Source: Actinia tenebrosa
Taxonomy: Eukaryota > Cnidaria > Anthozoa > Actiniaria > Actiniidae
Reading direction: 5' to 3'
Assembly: GCF_009602425.1 (NCBI RefSeq)
Contig: NW_022259071.1
Location: 207,733-271,732, forward strand
DNA length: 64,000 nt
The notes under the pieces were generated by a model. That model had not been told where the DNA came from. It did not search any database and saw only the letters and a list, made by a program, of their open reading frames with translations. Below are positions 12,401 through 24,800 of this stretch, piece by piece (positions within the stretch are counted from its first letter, which is position 1; each line of letters begins with the position of its first letter). The translations under genes were made by a program, and so were the position numbers.

Positions 12401-15400
12401 TTTTTGGAATCAAAGTCTCACTTGGAGGACTGTAAGTATCTTCACACAAGTTTTTTTCTAGTATGGCTAGCCTTTATGTTATATTTGTCTTCATCTGTAG
12501 TTCTTCTGCTCCATGTCTGCAACATTCACTCTGAATTTTTTTCTTTCTGGGATCACTGGATACGGATGGGGTACATTCAATCAACCTGGCTTGATCAATT
12601 TTGGAATCTTTCAGGTATAATGTCTAGGCATAATAATATTCCTTTTTAGTATAATTTAACATCTAGTAATTTGCAAAAGCATATATAAAATTGGAGGCAA
12701 GTGTTCATGTGTCATAACTTACAGAAACCATAGAAGAATGATACACTTAAACTATTGTTTTAGTAGAGATGACATTGGTTTTAATGATATCCATTTTTTT
12801 TAAGTGCAATAAAAAAGGAGGAGAAAAGTGTGACTTATGGAACATACAAGATTTATTAATCTTTATTGTGATGGGTTTTGTTGGTGGTCTTCTGGGTGCT
12901 TGGTTCAATGCTCTCAATAAAGACCTCACAAAGCACAGGATTTTACATGTTAACTCAAAAAGCAAGATTGTAAGGTAAATCATTGTCCTAATCTTCAACA
13001 CCTCTAGTAATGCATTTCATCACAGGAAGTAATCAGTTTTTCAATTTTTGTTTCAAGACTTCTTGAAGCTGTTCTTGTTGCTTTGGGAACTACATGTATA
13101 GCATTCTTTTGTCCAATATATCTTGGTACCTGTAAGAAGTTACCTCAGGTAAGCAAACATCAAGCTTGAACATACAATCATGGTCCAATTTATTAGAATG
13201 CATTAAAGGATATGAGAAGCTATATATATGTATAGCTTCTCAAGCCATCCTCCATCCTATTAGTGAAATCTGCCAAAAACCTCTGTTCTGCTTTATTCGT
13301 AAAGGTTACACATTCACTCAATGAGACAAAGAACTACTTCTGCAGTGAAGGAGAGTACAATGATATGGCTACATTATTTTTTAATTCTCAAGAAGGTGCT
13401 ATCAAACAACTATTCCACTTAGATGGTATGTTGACTCATAAATACACTACAGGGTACTTACATCATTTAAATCTTGTCAATTGTGACTAACCCTACTGTG
13501 CTGAACAATTCCAGGTGCCTTCAGTCTTACTTCTCTTGGCATATTTTTCACCTGTTTCTATTTCCTGGCTTGCTGGACGTATGGTGCCAGTGTACCAAGT
13601 GGTTTGTTTGTTCCTTGTTTGTTGTGTGGAGCATCTTATGGAAGATTTGTTGGTGAGCTTTTAAGAAGGTAAATGTAGTCATTTGCAAGTTTACTTCCAA
13701 AAATATCCACAATTTCCCTCATTAGAAACAGGAATTTTTAAAGAGAAGGGCTGAAGGCAAGAGTAACAAATGTATTAGGACTCATTTAGCCGGTATAACT
13801 AAAATATTGTTTTTTGTCTTTGCTACATGATTAAGTTATGCCAACTATGATCATACCTATCATGGTACATTTGCACTGATTGGTGCTGCATCATTTCTTG
13901 GAGGTGTGGTTAGAATGACAATCAGTCTGACTGTCATCTTGATTGAGTCTACTAATGAGATAAGCTATGGCCTGCCTATCATGATCACTCTTATGGTAAG
14001 GTTTATTCTTTAACTATTTTTTTATGGTAAAGCAGTAAATGTTATTTAATTCTCAGTGTGTACAAATGGTCATAACACCTTTGCATGTTTTAGGTAGCAA
14101 AGTGGTCTGGTGACTTGTTTAATGAAGGTCTTTATGACATTCACATCAAACTCAAAAGTATACCACTACTGGAATGGTCGGCTCCCCTGGAAATGTACAA
14201 GTATGTCATCAGTATCATTAAGTATTCATATAACTATAAGTTCAGTGAGTATTTTGGACACATTCAACAGCATCCAGATGGTGGACACATTCTTTTGTTT
14301 TTTATTTAATTTTTTCATCAAATTTATAAGTACCTGAGTAAGTTCTTTGATTATGGGAGCCAAAACCCCAGCGTCAAAAAGTTGTGAAGGTCACAGAAGT
14401 ATCAAAAACAGCCATAGATTACTTAGCCAGTACCAGAACTTTTTGGTATATACAGTATCATTCGTATAATATTGTATTACTTATGATACTATTGTATAAT
14501 CGTATCTCTTTCATGCATTAGATTAAAAGCCCAGCATATCATGGAATCCTGCTTGTCATACTTGTATCCACATACAAGAGTCCATTCAATCATTGGAATC
14601 CTAAAAACCACTGCCCATAATGCATTTCCAGTAGTGACAGTAGACAAAGCCCTACCCCTCACCCCAAAGGATTATGACTATCCTGGTAACCCCATATCAA
14701 GCAATGAGGAATATGCAAGATCCAAGACTATGTCTTTTGTATTGAGTGAACAGAGAGTAAGAAGTGCAACACAAGAAGATCCCCATGAGGGAGAGGACTT
14801 GGGACAAGTAGAAAGCACAGTCAGACTGTTACCTAGGCAACCACAGCGTCATGACTGTACAGACAGATACAGCTCCAACAGCTCCATACACTCTGCATCT
14901 GCTCCATCTGAGTCATTCATGAAACATGCTAGACCTAGACACAATTTTAACTTTGGAGGAATAGAAGAAGAAGCATCCAACTCTATGGATATAGGTCTTG
15001 CACTTGTTATGACATACATATACATAGTTATGTTCAATAATGCTCAATATTGTTGCCATCTTTTACATAGTCTTGCATGTGAAATGTAGTACTCACAAAT
15101 TGCTTTTAAGTATATGCTTCACATTTTCCTTTTTTATGACATTTTAACAATTGCAAAGCTACTATTATCTGGTACTGCTAAGATAGCAGCCTTTCATGCT
15201 TAATAAGGATAAATTCAAGCAATCCTTTACTTTGTAGATGAACATTCTGAGGACAGCCATCACAATCAAATTACATCAAGTAGTGTGAATGTCACAGCAG
15301 ACATGTCGACATCAGGTGAACAGCAACTGATTACCCTCCATGGAATAATCCTCAGATCACAACTTGTAACTTTGCTGAAGAAGAAAATCTTCTACTTAGA

Positions 15401-16652
15401 AGCAGAAGGGGTATGAATACTATTATAAAATAACTGTTATGAATGTTGTGCTCTGATTGGTTTGTAGCGTGTGCTTTATGAGAGCACATTGCATGCACGT
15501 GCACTTTCCGTTGCTTCATTCCTATCTATTATTGTAATTTGTATTTTATAAAAGAAATAAAAAGCTGGCTTGCTGTGCTGTGTGCAGTCATAAAGCACTT
15601 GGGGATTGGCAGAACACTCGAGAAGTGTCCAGAAGCACTCCGCTACGCGTTGTGCTTCTCCTAACACTTCTCTCATGTTCTGCTAACCCCCCCATGCTTT
15701 ATGACAGCACGCGCGCGCCTTTTCTATTTCTTCAATAATGCTACTATCTTTAAGTATATATCTAACACCAGTCACCAGACAGAGTGCATTCTGGTATGGC
15801 TTGGGTACAAACATCTTTTGTTCATCATGCCTCATATGACTGATATTTGACCAGAATGCATCTTTCTTGTCAAACTCAGAAAGGTCCATTTCTTGTCATT
15901 TGCTCCATGTCGTATTTGAGACAAGCTAAATAAAAATGATTTTACTAAACTCTCTTTTCTTGTTAGAGTTCATCACAGCCACAAGTAAACTTTTCAGGAA
16001 TGACTGAGGATTATCCAAGATTCCCTGATATCTACACCATACCCTTGTCACGAAGAGACAGAGAAAAAATTGTGGTGAATCTTATGTTATTTGTTTGTCA
16101 TTCATAAACTTGTAGTTTTTTTAAAAAATTTAGTTTGGCATGGGAATCTTCCAACTAAATCTTATAAAATCTAAGTTAAATTAAAAAGAACAAATAAACA
16201 ATGGAAATAAATGAAATTAAAAGATACAGCAGTATTACTTGACAGTATTTAACCCTGAGATTTGTGTTGTGTTATTTCAGGATGTCACTCCTTACATGAA
16301 TCCTTGTCCATATGTGGTCTTTCCTTGGACCCCTGTTCCTCTTGTATTCAATTTGTTCAGGACCATGGGTCTGCGTCACCTTCCAGTTGTCAACAATAAA
16401 GGACAGGTATCAAAAGATGGTTCTCTGGGGTGGGGGAGGAGTACAGTCCTCAGATGATTCTCTGGGGTGGGGGGTACAGTCTTCTGGGTAAGGGCTACCA
16501 TCATAATGTTCAGTAAATCTCAGTCACTCAATCTTACTTTACACTGTCCTTTCTTATGTTTGCAGCTTGTTGGAATCATCACTAGAGCTAATCTTACCCA
16601 TGAATACATGGAGCAGTGCCTTGAAAACCTGGAGAATTCTCATGAACATTGA
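9418..16652 (+). CDS. CLCN6: CLC-6 type endolysosomal chloride/proton exchanger
   Basis: Twenty-four in-phase exons (first 9418-9462, last 16566-16652) encode 912 residues; human CLC-6 has 869. CLC-6 exchanges 2 Cl- for H+ in late endosomes. Hallmarks occur in order: SLDYD near the N-terminus, [13 protein letters not shown], the gating glutamate in [30 protein letters not shown], the proton-path glutamates in [22 protein letters not shown], and [14 protein letters not shown]. The human enzyme matches nearly residue for residue across these. CBS1 lies in exon 20 ([15 protein letters not shown]) and CBS2 in exons 23-24 ([14 protein letters not shown]). The 75-residue insert after CBS1 is low-complexity and divergent. 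The exon 20 donor (ATAG|gtcttg) is weak but required by phase. The last residues stop shortly after CBS2. Confidence 0.96.
10159..10238. repeat. 46-base tandem dimer in CLCN6 intron 1
   Basis: The segments 10159-10192 and 10205-10238 are near-identical copies (ACTAGTCTC..ATATTTTCCAATCT.AGCCCCCC), repeating with a 46-base period inside a C-run-rich block. Confidence 0.7.
12119..12165. repeat. CCCAYG hexanucleotide microsatellite
   Basis: About seven units of CCCACG or CCCATG lie just downstream of the exon 10 donor of CLCN6. Length polymorphism near the splice site would be expected. Confidence 0.85.
15553..15730. mobile_element. Foldback repeat in CLCN6 intron 21
   Basis: The left arm (CATAAAGCACTTGGGGATTGGCAGAACAC..) is the inverted counterpart of the right arm (CATGTTCTGCTAACCCCCCCATGCTTTATGAC..). 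A diverged relative lies at about 43080-43215 in an LZIC intron and shares TGTTCTGCTAA.CCC and CTTTATGAC blocks. Non-coding, MITE-like. Confidence 0.6.
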
Positions 16653-17254
16653 TTTGAAAAATAATACAAAATGGAGACCAATAGGCCACTTTTTGTATGA
16701 TATTTTTTAATCAGAGGCTTTGTCAGCACAGGCAATATTATTATGATAAAATACACTAAGTTTGATGCAATTTGGCTCAGCTATTGGTGCATAAAATATG
16801 CAAAAGAAATGAAACAGTCTAGTTTATTATGAGTTTGAAACTTTGAAATATAACAGATAGGACATTCAAAATTTAAGATTATAGACGTGTAAATGTATAT
16901 GATTAATAGAAAATAGGGTAAAGGAAATATTTTATTTTATGATTACAATGCAGAATATAATTTTAAAATCTTTATTGCAACATATCTTTCATATCAACAT
17001 TTCTGTGTATCATTTTTTCTATCCATCTATTACATCCAAGTCCATCGACTGGATGTATACCCTTTGGAACAGTCTGCAGACATATTAGCTCTAGTTCAGC
17101 TAATTCAATATTATTAACAATAACAATAAAATGTGATCTTCATTATTTAACTTTGTGTGATGGTGTTGTCCTATATAATTATTATAATTATTATAATTTT
17201 TAAGCACTACTTACATACAATACAACATAACCCAGCAGCATTTTTATTTATCAT
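16653..17254. other. Convergent 3' region of CLCN6 and the Cys-rich gene
   Basis: AT-rich, with several possible poly(A) hexamers on both strands and no supported exon. Confidence 0.5.
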
Positions 17255-18232
17255 TTATTTAAAACAAACAAATTTCTTAACCATATTAGGAAGAGGAAGA
17301 TGTTGAACATTTTTATTGATGTCCTTTGGGATGGAGTTTTCTTGTACTGTAGCTATAGATGACCTTATTGTAGTGCGACAGATATCTTGTAAGGACCTTA
17401 GGGCTTTTTTGTTGCATTTACCACACTTTGAAGAATTGCTGTCCCAGCTTGCATCCTTTTCCAGGCACTTATTGCACATGTCGTTCAGACATGAAACACT
17501 GAAAAGAAAACATGGAAAATAAGAATTAATACTAAAGTTGATATGTTCGCTTTATTTTCCTTTCTTTTTTAATTGTTTTAATTTTTTTCTTATTTCATCA
17601 GACCAAAATATTTTAGTGATCTTCATAAGAAGGTAGAATGTACCACAGTACAGTTTGTACATGTTGGTAATAAAATCTCTTTGTTCTTATACGTTTGAAT
17701 AATTAATGAAGACCAAATCTGTCGTGATAAATGTCTTTTTCGCTACATCTTTACTGGATAAAAACAATGCCTTTATCATTTTTATCATTTAAAGACTTTT
17801 ATCATCAAAAAGCCTCTGTGAAAATGAAACTACCCATAAAAAATAAGCGATATATTAAAATGATGTAAACAAAACATTGATCAGCTGTTCGTCAGGAATA
17901 ACCTTTGAACACAGGTGATGAAACACACTAACCTTTTTGACTTCGATGTCTGTACATTCATCACAATACCGTTTATTACAATCATTACAGAATGGAAAGG
18001 CAATATTTGAATGTACTTGACAAAGTGCTACTGATCTTGGGTTGAGATCCCTGCAGTGAACACAACGAAATCCACAACTACGACAAGTGAAGCGTCCACA
18101 AAACCCGTACTGACACTGATCTAGTTGCCATTCTGCTGTGATCCTGCCACAGTCTTCGCATTCACCATAAACATCACTGTCAGGCATAGAGAAATCCTCG
18201 ATCTGGTAGTTGAAATCCACCAAGAACGCCAT
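17255..18232 (-). CDS. Small cysteine-rich zinc-binding protein of unknown function
   Basis: Exon 1 (18232 to about 17933) encodes a 100-residue, Cys-dense N-terminus; exon 2 (17498-17255) ends at a stop. Exon 1 has CEDC, CQYGFCGRFTCRSC, CVHC and CNDCNKRYCDEC, paired CxxC sites suited to several zinc ions. Exon 2 adds CLNDMCNKC and CGKCNKK. I do not recognise the family; a cross-brace or zinc-ribbon protein is a reasonable guess. The splice junction is unresolved: the strong donor AAG|gttagt (exon end 17933) is phase 0, whereas exon 2 reads through its Cys motifs only in phase 2. A weaker donor eight bases on (exon end 17925) restores the frame. It is head-to-head with the C8orf33 homologue, 352 bases away. 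Confidence 0.65.
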
Positions 18233-18584
18233 AAAAGAAATCTATTTTCCTACGCGATCGAAGTTTTCTGGCCCGCCTTTAATTTAGAACCAAAACAATA
18301 ACAAACGAACTTTATGCTTACGTCATCTTGGCGCACTATTTCTAACGAGCGTTATGATTGGTCAACTTTAACCTAGAGTTAAAAAAATTATTTTCTCTGA
18401 GGAATAAATAGAAAACGAATCTAACGAAGGATGAAAACTAAATGTTTGCAATGTATAAACAACAACAACAACAAAAAAAAGGGTAAGTAAACCACAAGGA
18501 GATCGAGATTAGACGAGACTAGAGGTCTGTGATTGGTTGAAAAGTTTCCTAGGTTCCAGTCTATCTCAAGTTACAAATTTCAAG
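18233..18584. promoter_or_regulatory. Divergent promoter of the Cys-rich gene and C8orf33 homologue
   Basis: These 352 bases contain two ATTGG (inverted CCAAT) motifs, GATTGGTCA near 18356 and GATTGGTTGA near 18532, one near each gene. This fits a bidirectional housekeeping promoter. No TATA box is obvious. Confidence 0.45.
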
Positions 18585-19820
18585 ATGGCGGACGAACAAG
18601 AAGAAACTAAAGAAGAAGTAGAAGCTAAAGAAGAAGAAGAAGAAGAATGCTATGAAAAAAACGATACATTAACAGCAAAACAGAAAAAGAACAAGAAAAA
18701 GAAGCTAGCAGCTAAGAAAAAGAAACAAGAACAGAGGGAAAAGGTAGCTACTCTTTTATGGTAAACAACTGAAAAATTAGATCTAGAAAATTTTATAGAG
18801 GTGATATTTAAATATGTCAATGAAATTAAGCTATTGTTTGCTCCACCAGAGTGAAGCTTCGTTACAGTGTTGTGATACTAATGCAGGAGAAACACAAGCT
18901 CAAGACACTAAAGTACGCAGAAAAAACCTTCTATCAAATCATTATTATCCAATTTTAAATCAAAAATGAAAAGTTCACTCTACAAAACTCACATTTATAG
19001 ACTCCACAGGAAAAATTTGATGAAGAACTGGCTTGGTGTATAAGTCAGCTAGAGATTGGACTAGCCAGGCAAAAACCAGACAAAAATACAGGTAAAGAGA
19101 AGTTTTTCTGTTCATTTGGCTGAGTTTTCTAGAAAACAGATAGTAGTGACAATTTGTTCAATCTTTGATCTAATCAACAGCACAACACACAGAACATATA
19201 TTAAAAAGCTTAAAGTCTCCTAAAACTGCTCTTGTAAGTAAAATAATTAATACTGGATTCCCCAAAAATATACATTATTCACTTATCTCATTTACCCATT
19301 TAATTTAATTTTCCAGCCAAAGAAAAGGCAAATTATGTTTTCAGTGTTTGGAGATTACAGAAAAAAAATTGAAGAAGATAAGAAAACAAGCCCTGCAAAA
19401 GGTTTGGAAATTTTTTACTCCCATTTTATCAAGTTTAATTCTCGACTGGTAATTTTAGAAAAACGTTTGATTGAAACAATGGACAACTAATCAGCTGCAT
19501 TTTGATTCTATTATTTCTTTGTCTATAGAATCTCAAAGGCCAATAAATGTATTTTCTGTGAAAAAGAATCAGCAAAAGAGTGTTTTCATTAGAGTGTCAC
19601 GTCAAGAAAAAAATGTCAGTGAATCATCACTAAATTCACATTTACGAGAAGAGGTAAAATACATTGCAGCATTTTGGTTTTACAAAGGTTTATGTTTTTG
19701 TTTAATTTTAGGCTTTTTCTTTCTATGTGTTAGACTTCACCAGGAACATTATCATCAACAAGCTGGAAATTCAAGCCATCGTCTTCTAATGAGTTTAGGT
19801 TCAATTTTGGTGAATCATAA
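18585..19820 (+). CDS. C8orf33: UPF0488 / C8orf33 homologue
   Basis: Seven exons in phase: 18585-18743, 18850-18912, 19010-19091, 19181-19233, 19317-19401, 19529-19653 and 19734-19820, giving 217 residues (human 229). The N-terminus is an acidic run followed by a lysine-rich run. The conserved core EELAWCISQLEIGLARQKP matches human QELAWCVEQLELGLKRQKP. KKRQIMFSVFGDYR matches KRQLMHSLFGDYR, and the protein ends in FRFNFGES like human FRFNFF. Function is poorly known; the human protein has been linked to chromatin and DNA damage. I chose ATG 18585 (AAGATGG context); an in-frame ATG at 18537 would add 16 residues. Confidence 0.88.
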
Positions 19821-20690
19821 TAAATCATTTAGTTTTAATGTGAACCAATGTTCTCAATTAAATGAATTGTTATAGTATGCAAAGGTACATTGGGACCTAC
19901 TCTGATGTTTTATTTGATTGACATACCTAGTCTTGCCCAATTTCCCTGTCACAACTGTTGTCTCAATCAACATGTTCCTTCAATATGAAAACAATGCAAT
20001 CGAATATCATTGCTGATATCTTTGTATTTTCTCTCCTTTCAATGTACCTTAATATGGATTTTTATGACATGACATAACTTCAAATATAGAAAAAAACTGT
20101 TCAGAGACACTGTAATTCATTAAAACAATTTAATCAAATGCTTTAATATTATTTAATATTTACATGTCTAACTTCTATGTACAAAATAGGTTTTTACCAA
20201 CAAATTAACTCGAGTTAACCTTTGTCAAACATGTTGTTGTCAACTTAACAGGAATAAACATCAGAATAATTTTGATTGTCACTGAAGTGTCTATTTAGTT
20301 ATCTTACTCACATGTGTATAAATATTTCACTGTCAAACTCCTTTCATTGCAACCATTAACTTTTACTGCAGTTTTCAATATTCTGCGAACTTGGAGGTTG
20401 CAAGCTGCATGCTGAAATAGCATGGTAGCATATGTTCACTGCCCATGAACAGAAAATTCCAATCCAACTGGAACAATGATCTAAATATAAGGAATTTCAT
20501 AGTGAACTTTCTAAAAAGCGCTCTTTAAATTTAGCCAACGCTTAACCAAGCATTTTACTTATCCAGAAATTTTAGGCAAGCATTTCAGCGAAAATGCTTG
20601 TCCACCTACAATCTATTTAACAGCTGTTTTAGCTTTAAAATCTATAAATTTATGCTCCATTCATAATGGACTATCATAAGAGTTATACCA
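19821..20690. other. Convergent intergenic region between C8orf33 homologue and CDCA3
   Basis: No supported exon in 870 bases. A segment near 20380-20415 (ATTCTGCGAACT, then CAAGCTGCATGCT) recurs near 60520-60560 after SAC3D1, so it is part of a dispersed repeat whose ends I cannot place. Confidence 0.45.
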
Positions 20691-21344
20691 TTAGTGTACA
20701 ATTGGCAGATGTGTGTTTTCTTTATCTTCATTGAAATCTTCACTGATGAAGCCCTTTTTCTTTGGCAAAAGAGTGAACCTGTTTTTTCCATCTTCAGGCA
20801 GAGAATGGTTTCTTTGAGCTAGTGGTGAACGTGGAATGGTAGCAGACTTGTCTGTGAAGAGTTTTTGTGGTAACGATTGGCGACGTCTCAATCGGTTCTT
20901 TCTCTTAAAATCACATGGACTTGCGGTGCTCTTGAGGAGAGATACTTTGTCCTTCCTAGTCAGAGGAGCTCCCGGAGAGTTGACTTCAGTTTCAGACACA
21001 TGCTTTGAGTTTGCAGTTGGAGGGTCAGACGTACTTCTTTCTCTGCTCTCGAAGACATCTTCACCATCTTTTTCATCAACAATAACGACAGATTTGGAGA
21101 GAAAGGTTAAAGGAGTTCGAGAAACTTTCACACTTGGAGATCGAGGATCATAAAATTCTGCACGTAAAGCGATATTTTGTGGCGATTCTTTGTATTCTTG
21201 AAGAACGATTGGAGTACGTTTATGGTGCATGGACGGAGACCGTGGATCTTCAATCTGTGAATGTCCTAAGTTTTCTTTGGCATTTTCCTTCTGTGGTGTC
21301 TCAGGCATGAGTTCTATCCATCTCTTACTCTCTAAACCTCCCAT
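20691..21344 (-). CDS. CDCA3: Cell division cycle-associated protein 3 homologue
   Basis: A single-exon frame of 217 residues from ATG 21344 (human 268). CDCA3 (Tome-1) is an F-box-like cell-cycle protein that promotes mitotic entry and is degraded in G1 through APC/C-Cdh1. It carries the family signature DPRSPS...RTP twice (DPRSPSMHHKRTPIV and DPRSPSVKVSRTPL), several further SP sites, a KEN at about residue 20, and the conserved tail DFNEDKENTHLPIVH, like human DHDKENQHFPLVES. The frame is open upstream to 21503, but MGGLESK at 21344 matches the human MGSAKS start and has a good context, so the extra 53 codons are probably 5' UTR. It is head-to-head with TTLL10. Confidence 0.85.
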   Translation of the reverse strand: MGGLESKRWIELMPETPQKENAKENLGHSQIEDPRSPSMHHKRTPIVLQEYKESPQNIALRAEFYDPRSPSVKVSRTPLTFLSKSVVIVDEKDGEDVFESRERSTSDPPTANSKHVSETEVNSPGAPLTRKDKVSLLKSTASPCDFKRKNRLRRRQSLPQKLFTDKSATIPRSPLAQRNHSLPEDGKNRFTLLPKKKGFISEDFNEDKENTHLPIVH

Positions 21345-21882
21345 TTTACAATCTTTGCGAGCTGAAAACAGACCATACAACGACTTAGTAGCTACACGAG
21401 GCCAAAGATTAACTGAACACGAACGATCAAAGCTTCGAAATTTTAAATTTTTAAATAACCCTCGATACGCAACCTGGCGACCAATCACATTTGAGAAAAG
21501 CACGTGACCGACGCATGTTAATTCATTACAGATCGATTGGTAATCAATTTCCTCGCCTGCTATTTAACACTTTTATGGGTTTTATTTTTCTTTCGAATAT
21601 CATTTTTCATAGTTCTTTTTAAAAAATCCAGAGCGATATGTTCGATTTTTAAACGAAAATCATATAACCGGAAGTTAGAGCTCTTGGCAGAATCGTAATT
21701 GATCCCCCTGTGGGGTGGCGTTAGGATTGAATGATTCTTGTTGCTAAACCACCAAGATTGTTTACATCGGACATGCAGCAAACCGTTGGGCCATTTCTCA
21801 GGAAGGATTAATGATAGAATATCATCAAGAGCTGTCTTATGATTTGAGTTCTGTATTGTTAGAAAAGAAACAAGGTTTTTAG
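21345..21882. promoter_or_regulatory. Divergent CDCA3/TTLL10 promoter region
   Basis: A CCAAT box (CCAATCA, plus strand near 21481; ATTGG towards CDCA3) and a second ATTGG near 21536 lie between the starts. TTTAAA/TTCGAA stretches near 21434-21455 resemble, loosely, the CHR elements of G2/M genes. TSS positions are not determinable. Confidence 0.35.
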
Positions 21883-24800
21883 ATGGCTTGTTCGATCGTT
21901 AGTCCTGTACAACACAAAACCTTCAACAAGATGGCAAATCAAAACAGAACCTTTTTGATTGAAATCCCGAACGTGAATACAAAGCAGAAGGCAGAAAACC
22001 TTCAAGAAGCATTTGAAAAGTTTCGAAAAAGCAGACAGGTATGGAAACTCTTGGTTTTAAACACAAAGAAAGTTTAAGATGCGAAAACCTTGTAGTTAAT
22101 TAGTGTTGTAGTTATCATCAATCTCTTTATCGGTTCAACAGTTGTTCAAAACTATCGAGTACAATTCATGTATTCTACGATCATTTTAGTTCAATATTAT
22201 ACAGAATACAAGTAGAATTGTGAATATATATTCTTCTGGCTTCACAGGTAATGTAAATTAATTGTTCAAACAACGGTGTTTGCGTGATTATATCAACCTA
22301 AGGTGCTAAAATCATCATTCTTATGAATATTTTAGAATCTGGATTGTAAACAGTGTATAATAAAGTACTGATATATACTAGGATTAGTTATGCTAAAGTT
22401 TAACTATTTCTTTATAGCGTGAAATGAAAGTGGCAAGAATCATGGAAGAGAGAGCGTTGACACAGCGACAGGATGTGAATAGGATGAATGGACTGAGACA
22501 AACTTTTCTTGAAGGACTAAAGAAATACTTTGGGGTTCCTTATGCCAAGAGATATCATGACGAAAATTGTAAGTAACAGTTGACTCCCAAGGGCAGACCC
22601 ATGGGTAAATTGGGTGGCTGGCTTTTTGCCACCCACCCCTATTTATGAGAGAGGAAAAATAGAAAAAATGAGGTAAATCTAAAAAGGAAGTGGCTTTCTA
22701 GCTAACAGTCACCCCACCTTAAAGACTCTCCTGGTTCTGCAACTGCTCCTGCGTCTGCTGCAATAATGTAATGTCAACATAATCATAATGAGTTTCCTGT
22801 TCTAGACATCCCACCCAAAGACACACCCATCAGAGTGTTCATATCGTGGCCATACAGGTTGTCTATCATAATAATGTTTTATTGTAATTAAACCTACTGA
22901 TATGATTTGCAGCACCATATTATAATGCTCCACTGTTTCTTGACTGCTGTGGTCTCATTCGTCGAGTGTTGCTGGATCTGAAGGAAGAATTTGGCTTTGT
23001 TGTTGGAGGTGGCAATCAGGCATACATGGTAATTGAGAAAAGAAAAGAATGTAGATATTTACGATAGTAAATAATTGACCTTGGAACCCATCAAAATGTG
23101 TGCACCAATATTAAGGCAAACAGGCAGGCAGCATATTGCTTAATAGTTTTCAAAGTACTGTAAGTTGGGAAAATAATACATGCATCTGTTCATTATGATC
23201 ATGCTTAGCACTCTTTGTTCTTCAGTATGACACACTGCCTGGGGATATCAAAGAACAAGTCGACATGAAACCTGGTGATTTGGTTTTCATATCAGCAACT
23301 TATTATGAAAAACCTGGCAAAAAATGTAAGTCATTCCAACACAGTCCCACTGTTTTAAATGTACCAGAGGCACTTAATCATTATCCTTTATGGAAGAGGG
23401 TTCATGGAAAAGTTCAAATAATATTTAAATGGTTGCAAAAAGAGATTCCCTACATTTACAAATCATTGGGTTCCCTGTGGATAAATGTAACACAGGTATC
23501 CCATAGTACACCAGATACTAGTTTTATTTTTTTACTGATTTATTTTTCAGGGAAAAGACAGCGTCATGACATGGTTCATGTGGAGATCTGGCTTGGTGAG
23601 GGTGAAAAGACTATTGGTGCCAGATGGCAGAAAGGAGTGTAAGTATTTCCCTTGCTTTGAGCTCCATCTTTACCAGAATGGTCTTATTTATTTAGGAATT
23701 AAGAAAAAGTTAACCCAAGTTCTTCAAGTTTTTGGTATGATAAATGAGAAAAATTTCACAGTACTGTGTTCCTATTTTAGGGTACAAGTATTTGACTCTT
23801 ACAAGTTTGTGTCAAAAAGCTACTACAATATGAAATACCACTTTAAATCCATCGATACTTGGCTGATGGGGATTTGTAAAAGCTTTTGTCCAGAGCATCC
23901 ATGGAGGTCATCTGTGTATGATCCGGGCAAGAAATCTATTTTTGCTGAAGATGAAGAAGATCAATGCCAGGCAGCTGAGGAAGAAGAGGGATCTACTGGT
24001 GAACAACAGCAAACAGATGATTTGTTGAGCCATGAAGAGCAAAATGAACCCTCACCTTCTGTGCGGATTAGTAAAGATGAGCAGAATCCAAAAGATGAAA
24101 CCTCAACAATAAGCTGCAAGAGAATAGAAGATTCTCTCAATATTACAATTGAGCATCAATGTCTAATGTATGAAGAAAATGCTAAGAAGGAGTTTGAATC
24201 TACTTCAAGACGAGAGGAGGCTTCTGATCGCGACTTGTGTGATTTTGATCATGAACAATTACACAAACAATTATTTGATTATGACAAAACAAACTGTTCC
24301 TGTCCAGAATGTTGTCCAATATATCTTAACTGTATTCACAACCTAGGCAAAAAACAAGAGAATGGAACGATTAATCTAGAAGAAACGAGTTCCAATGATC
24401 TTACAAGTTCTTTAGAATGTTTTGAGGTCATTGCATTGCCTGAATGCCGCAGAGAAGTGGAAAAGAATATTTCCACTTGTCCCATTGAGAAAGTAGAATC
24501 AAATGGCAATAGTGGGTCATCCTCTCCGTCTAAAGATAGTCCCAATGAAGGTAAGACTTGGTTTGCGCAAATTGTTTGTTCATTGTATGGTATACCATGG
24601 CCTTGCATTCATTCTTCTCTTTTACTTCATACTTTTCTTTATCCGGCCATGGATCTCACAACCCTCTGCACAACGAACCTATGCGAAAAATATTGCTATA
24701 ACCCTAAAGTTAAATTCTAACAAAAAGACTATTGATTTTAAAGGTTCAAACGGATCCCCTACGCGTGACAACAGTAACGGTAAAAAGAAAGGAAAAGATA

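Noticed and set aside
20836-21153. 105-codon antisense frame over CDCA3
   Set aside because: Shadow of the real coding strand, which carries the DPRSPS signature.
22806-22856. A possible exon with AG and GT flanks inside TTLL10 intron 2
   Set aside because: It puts the flanking exons out of phase; joining 22568 directly to 22913 gives a clean ENSPYYNAPLF reading.
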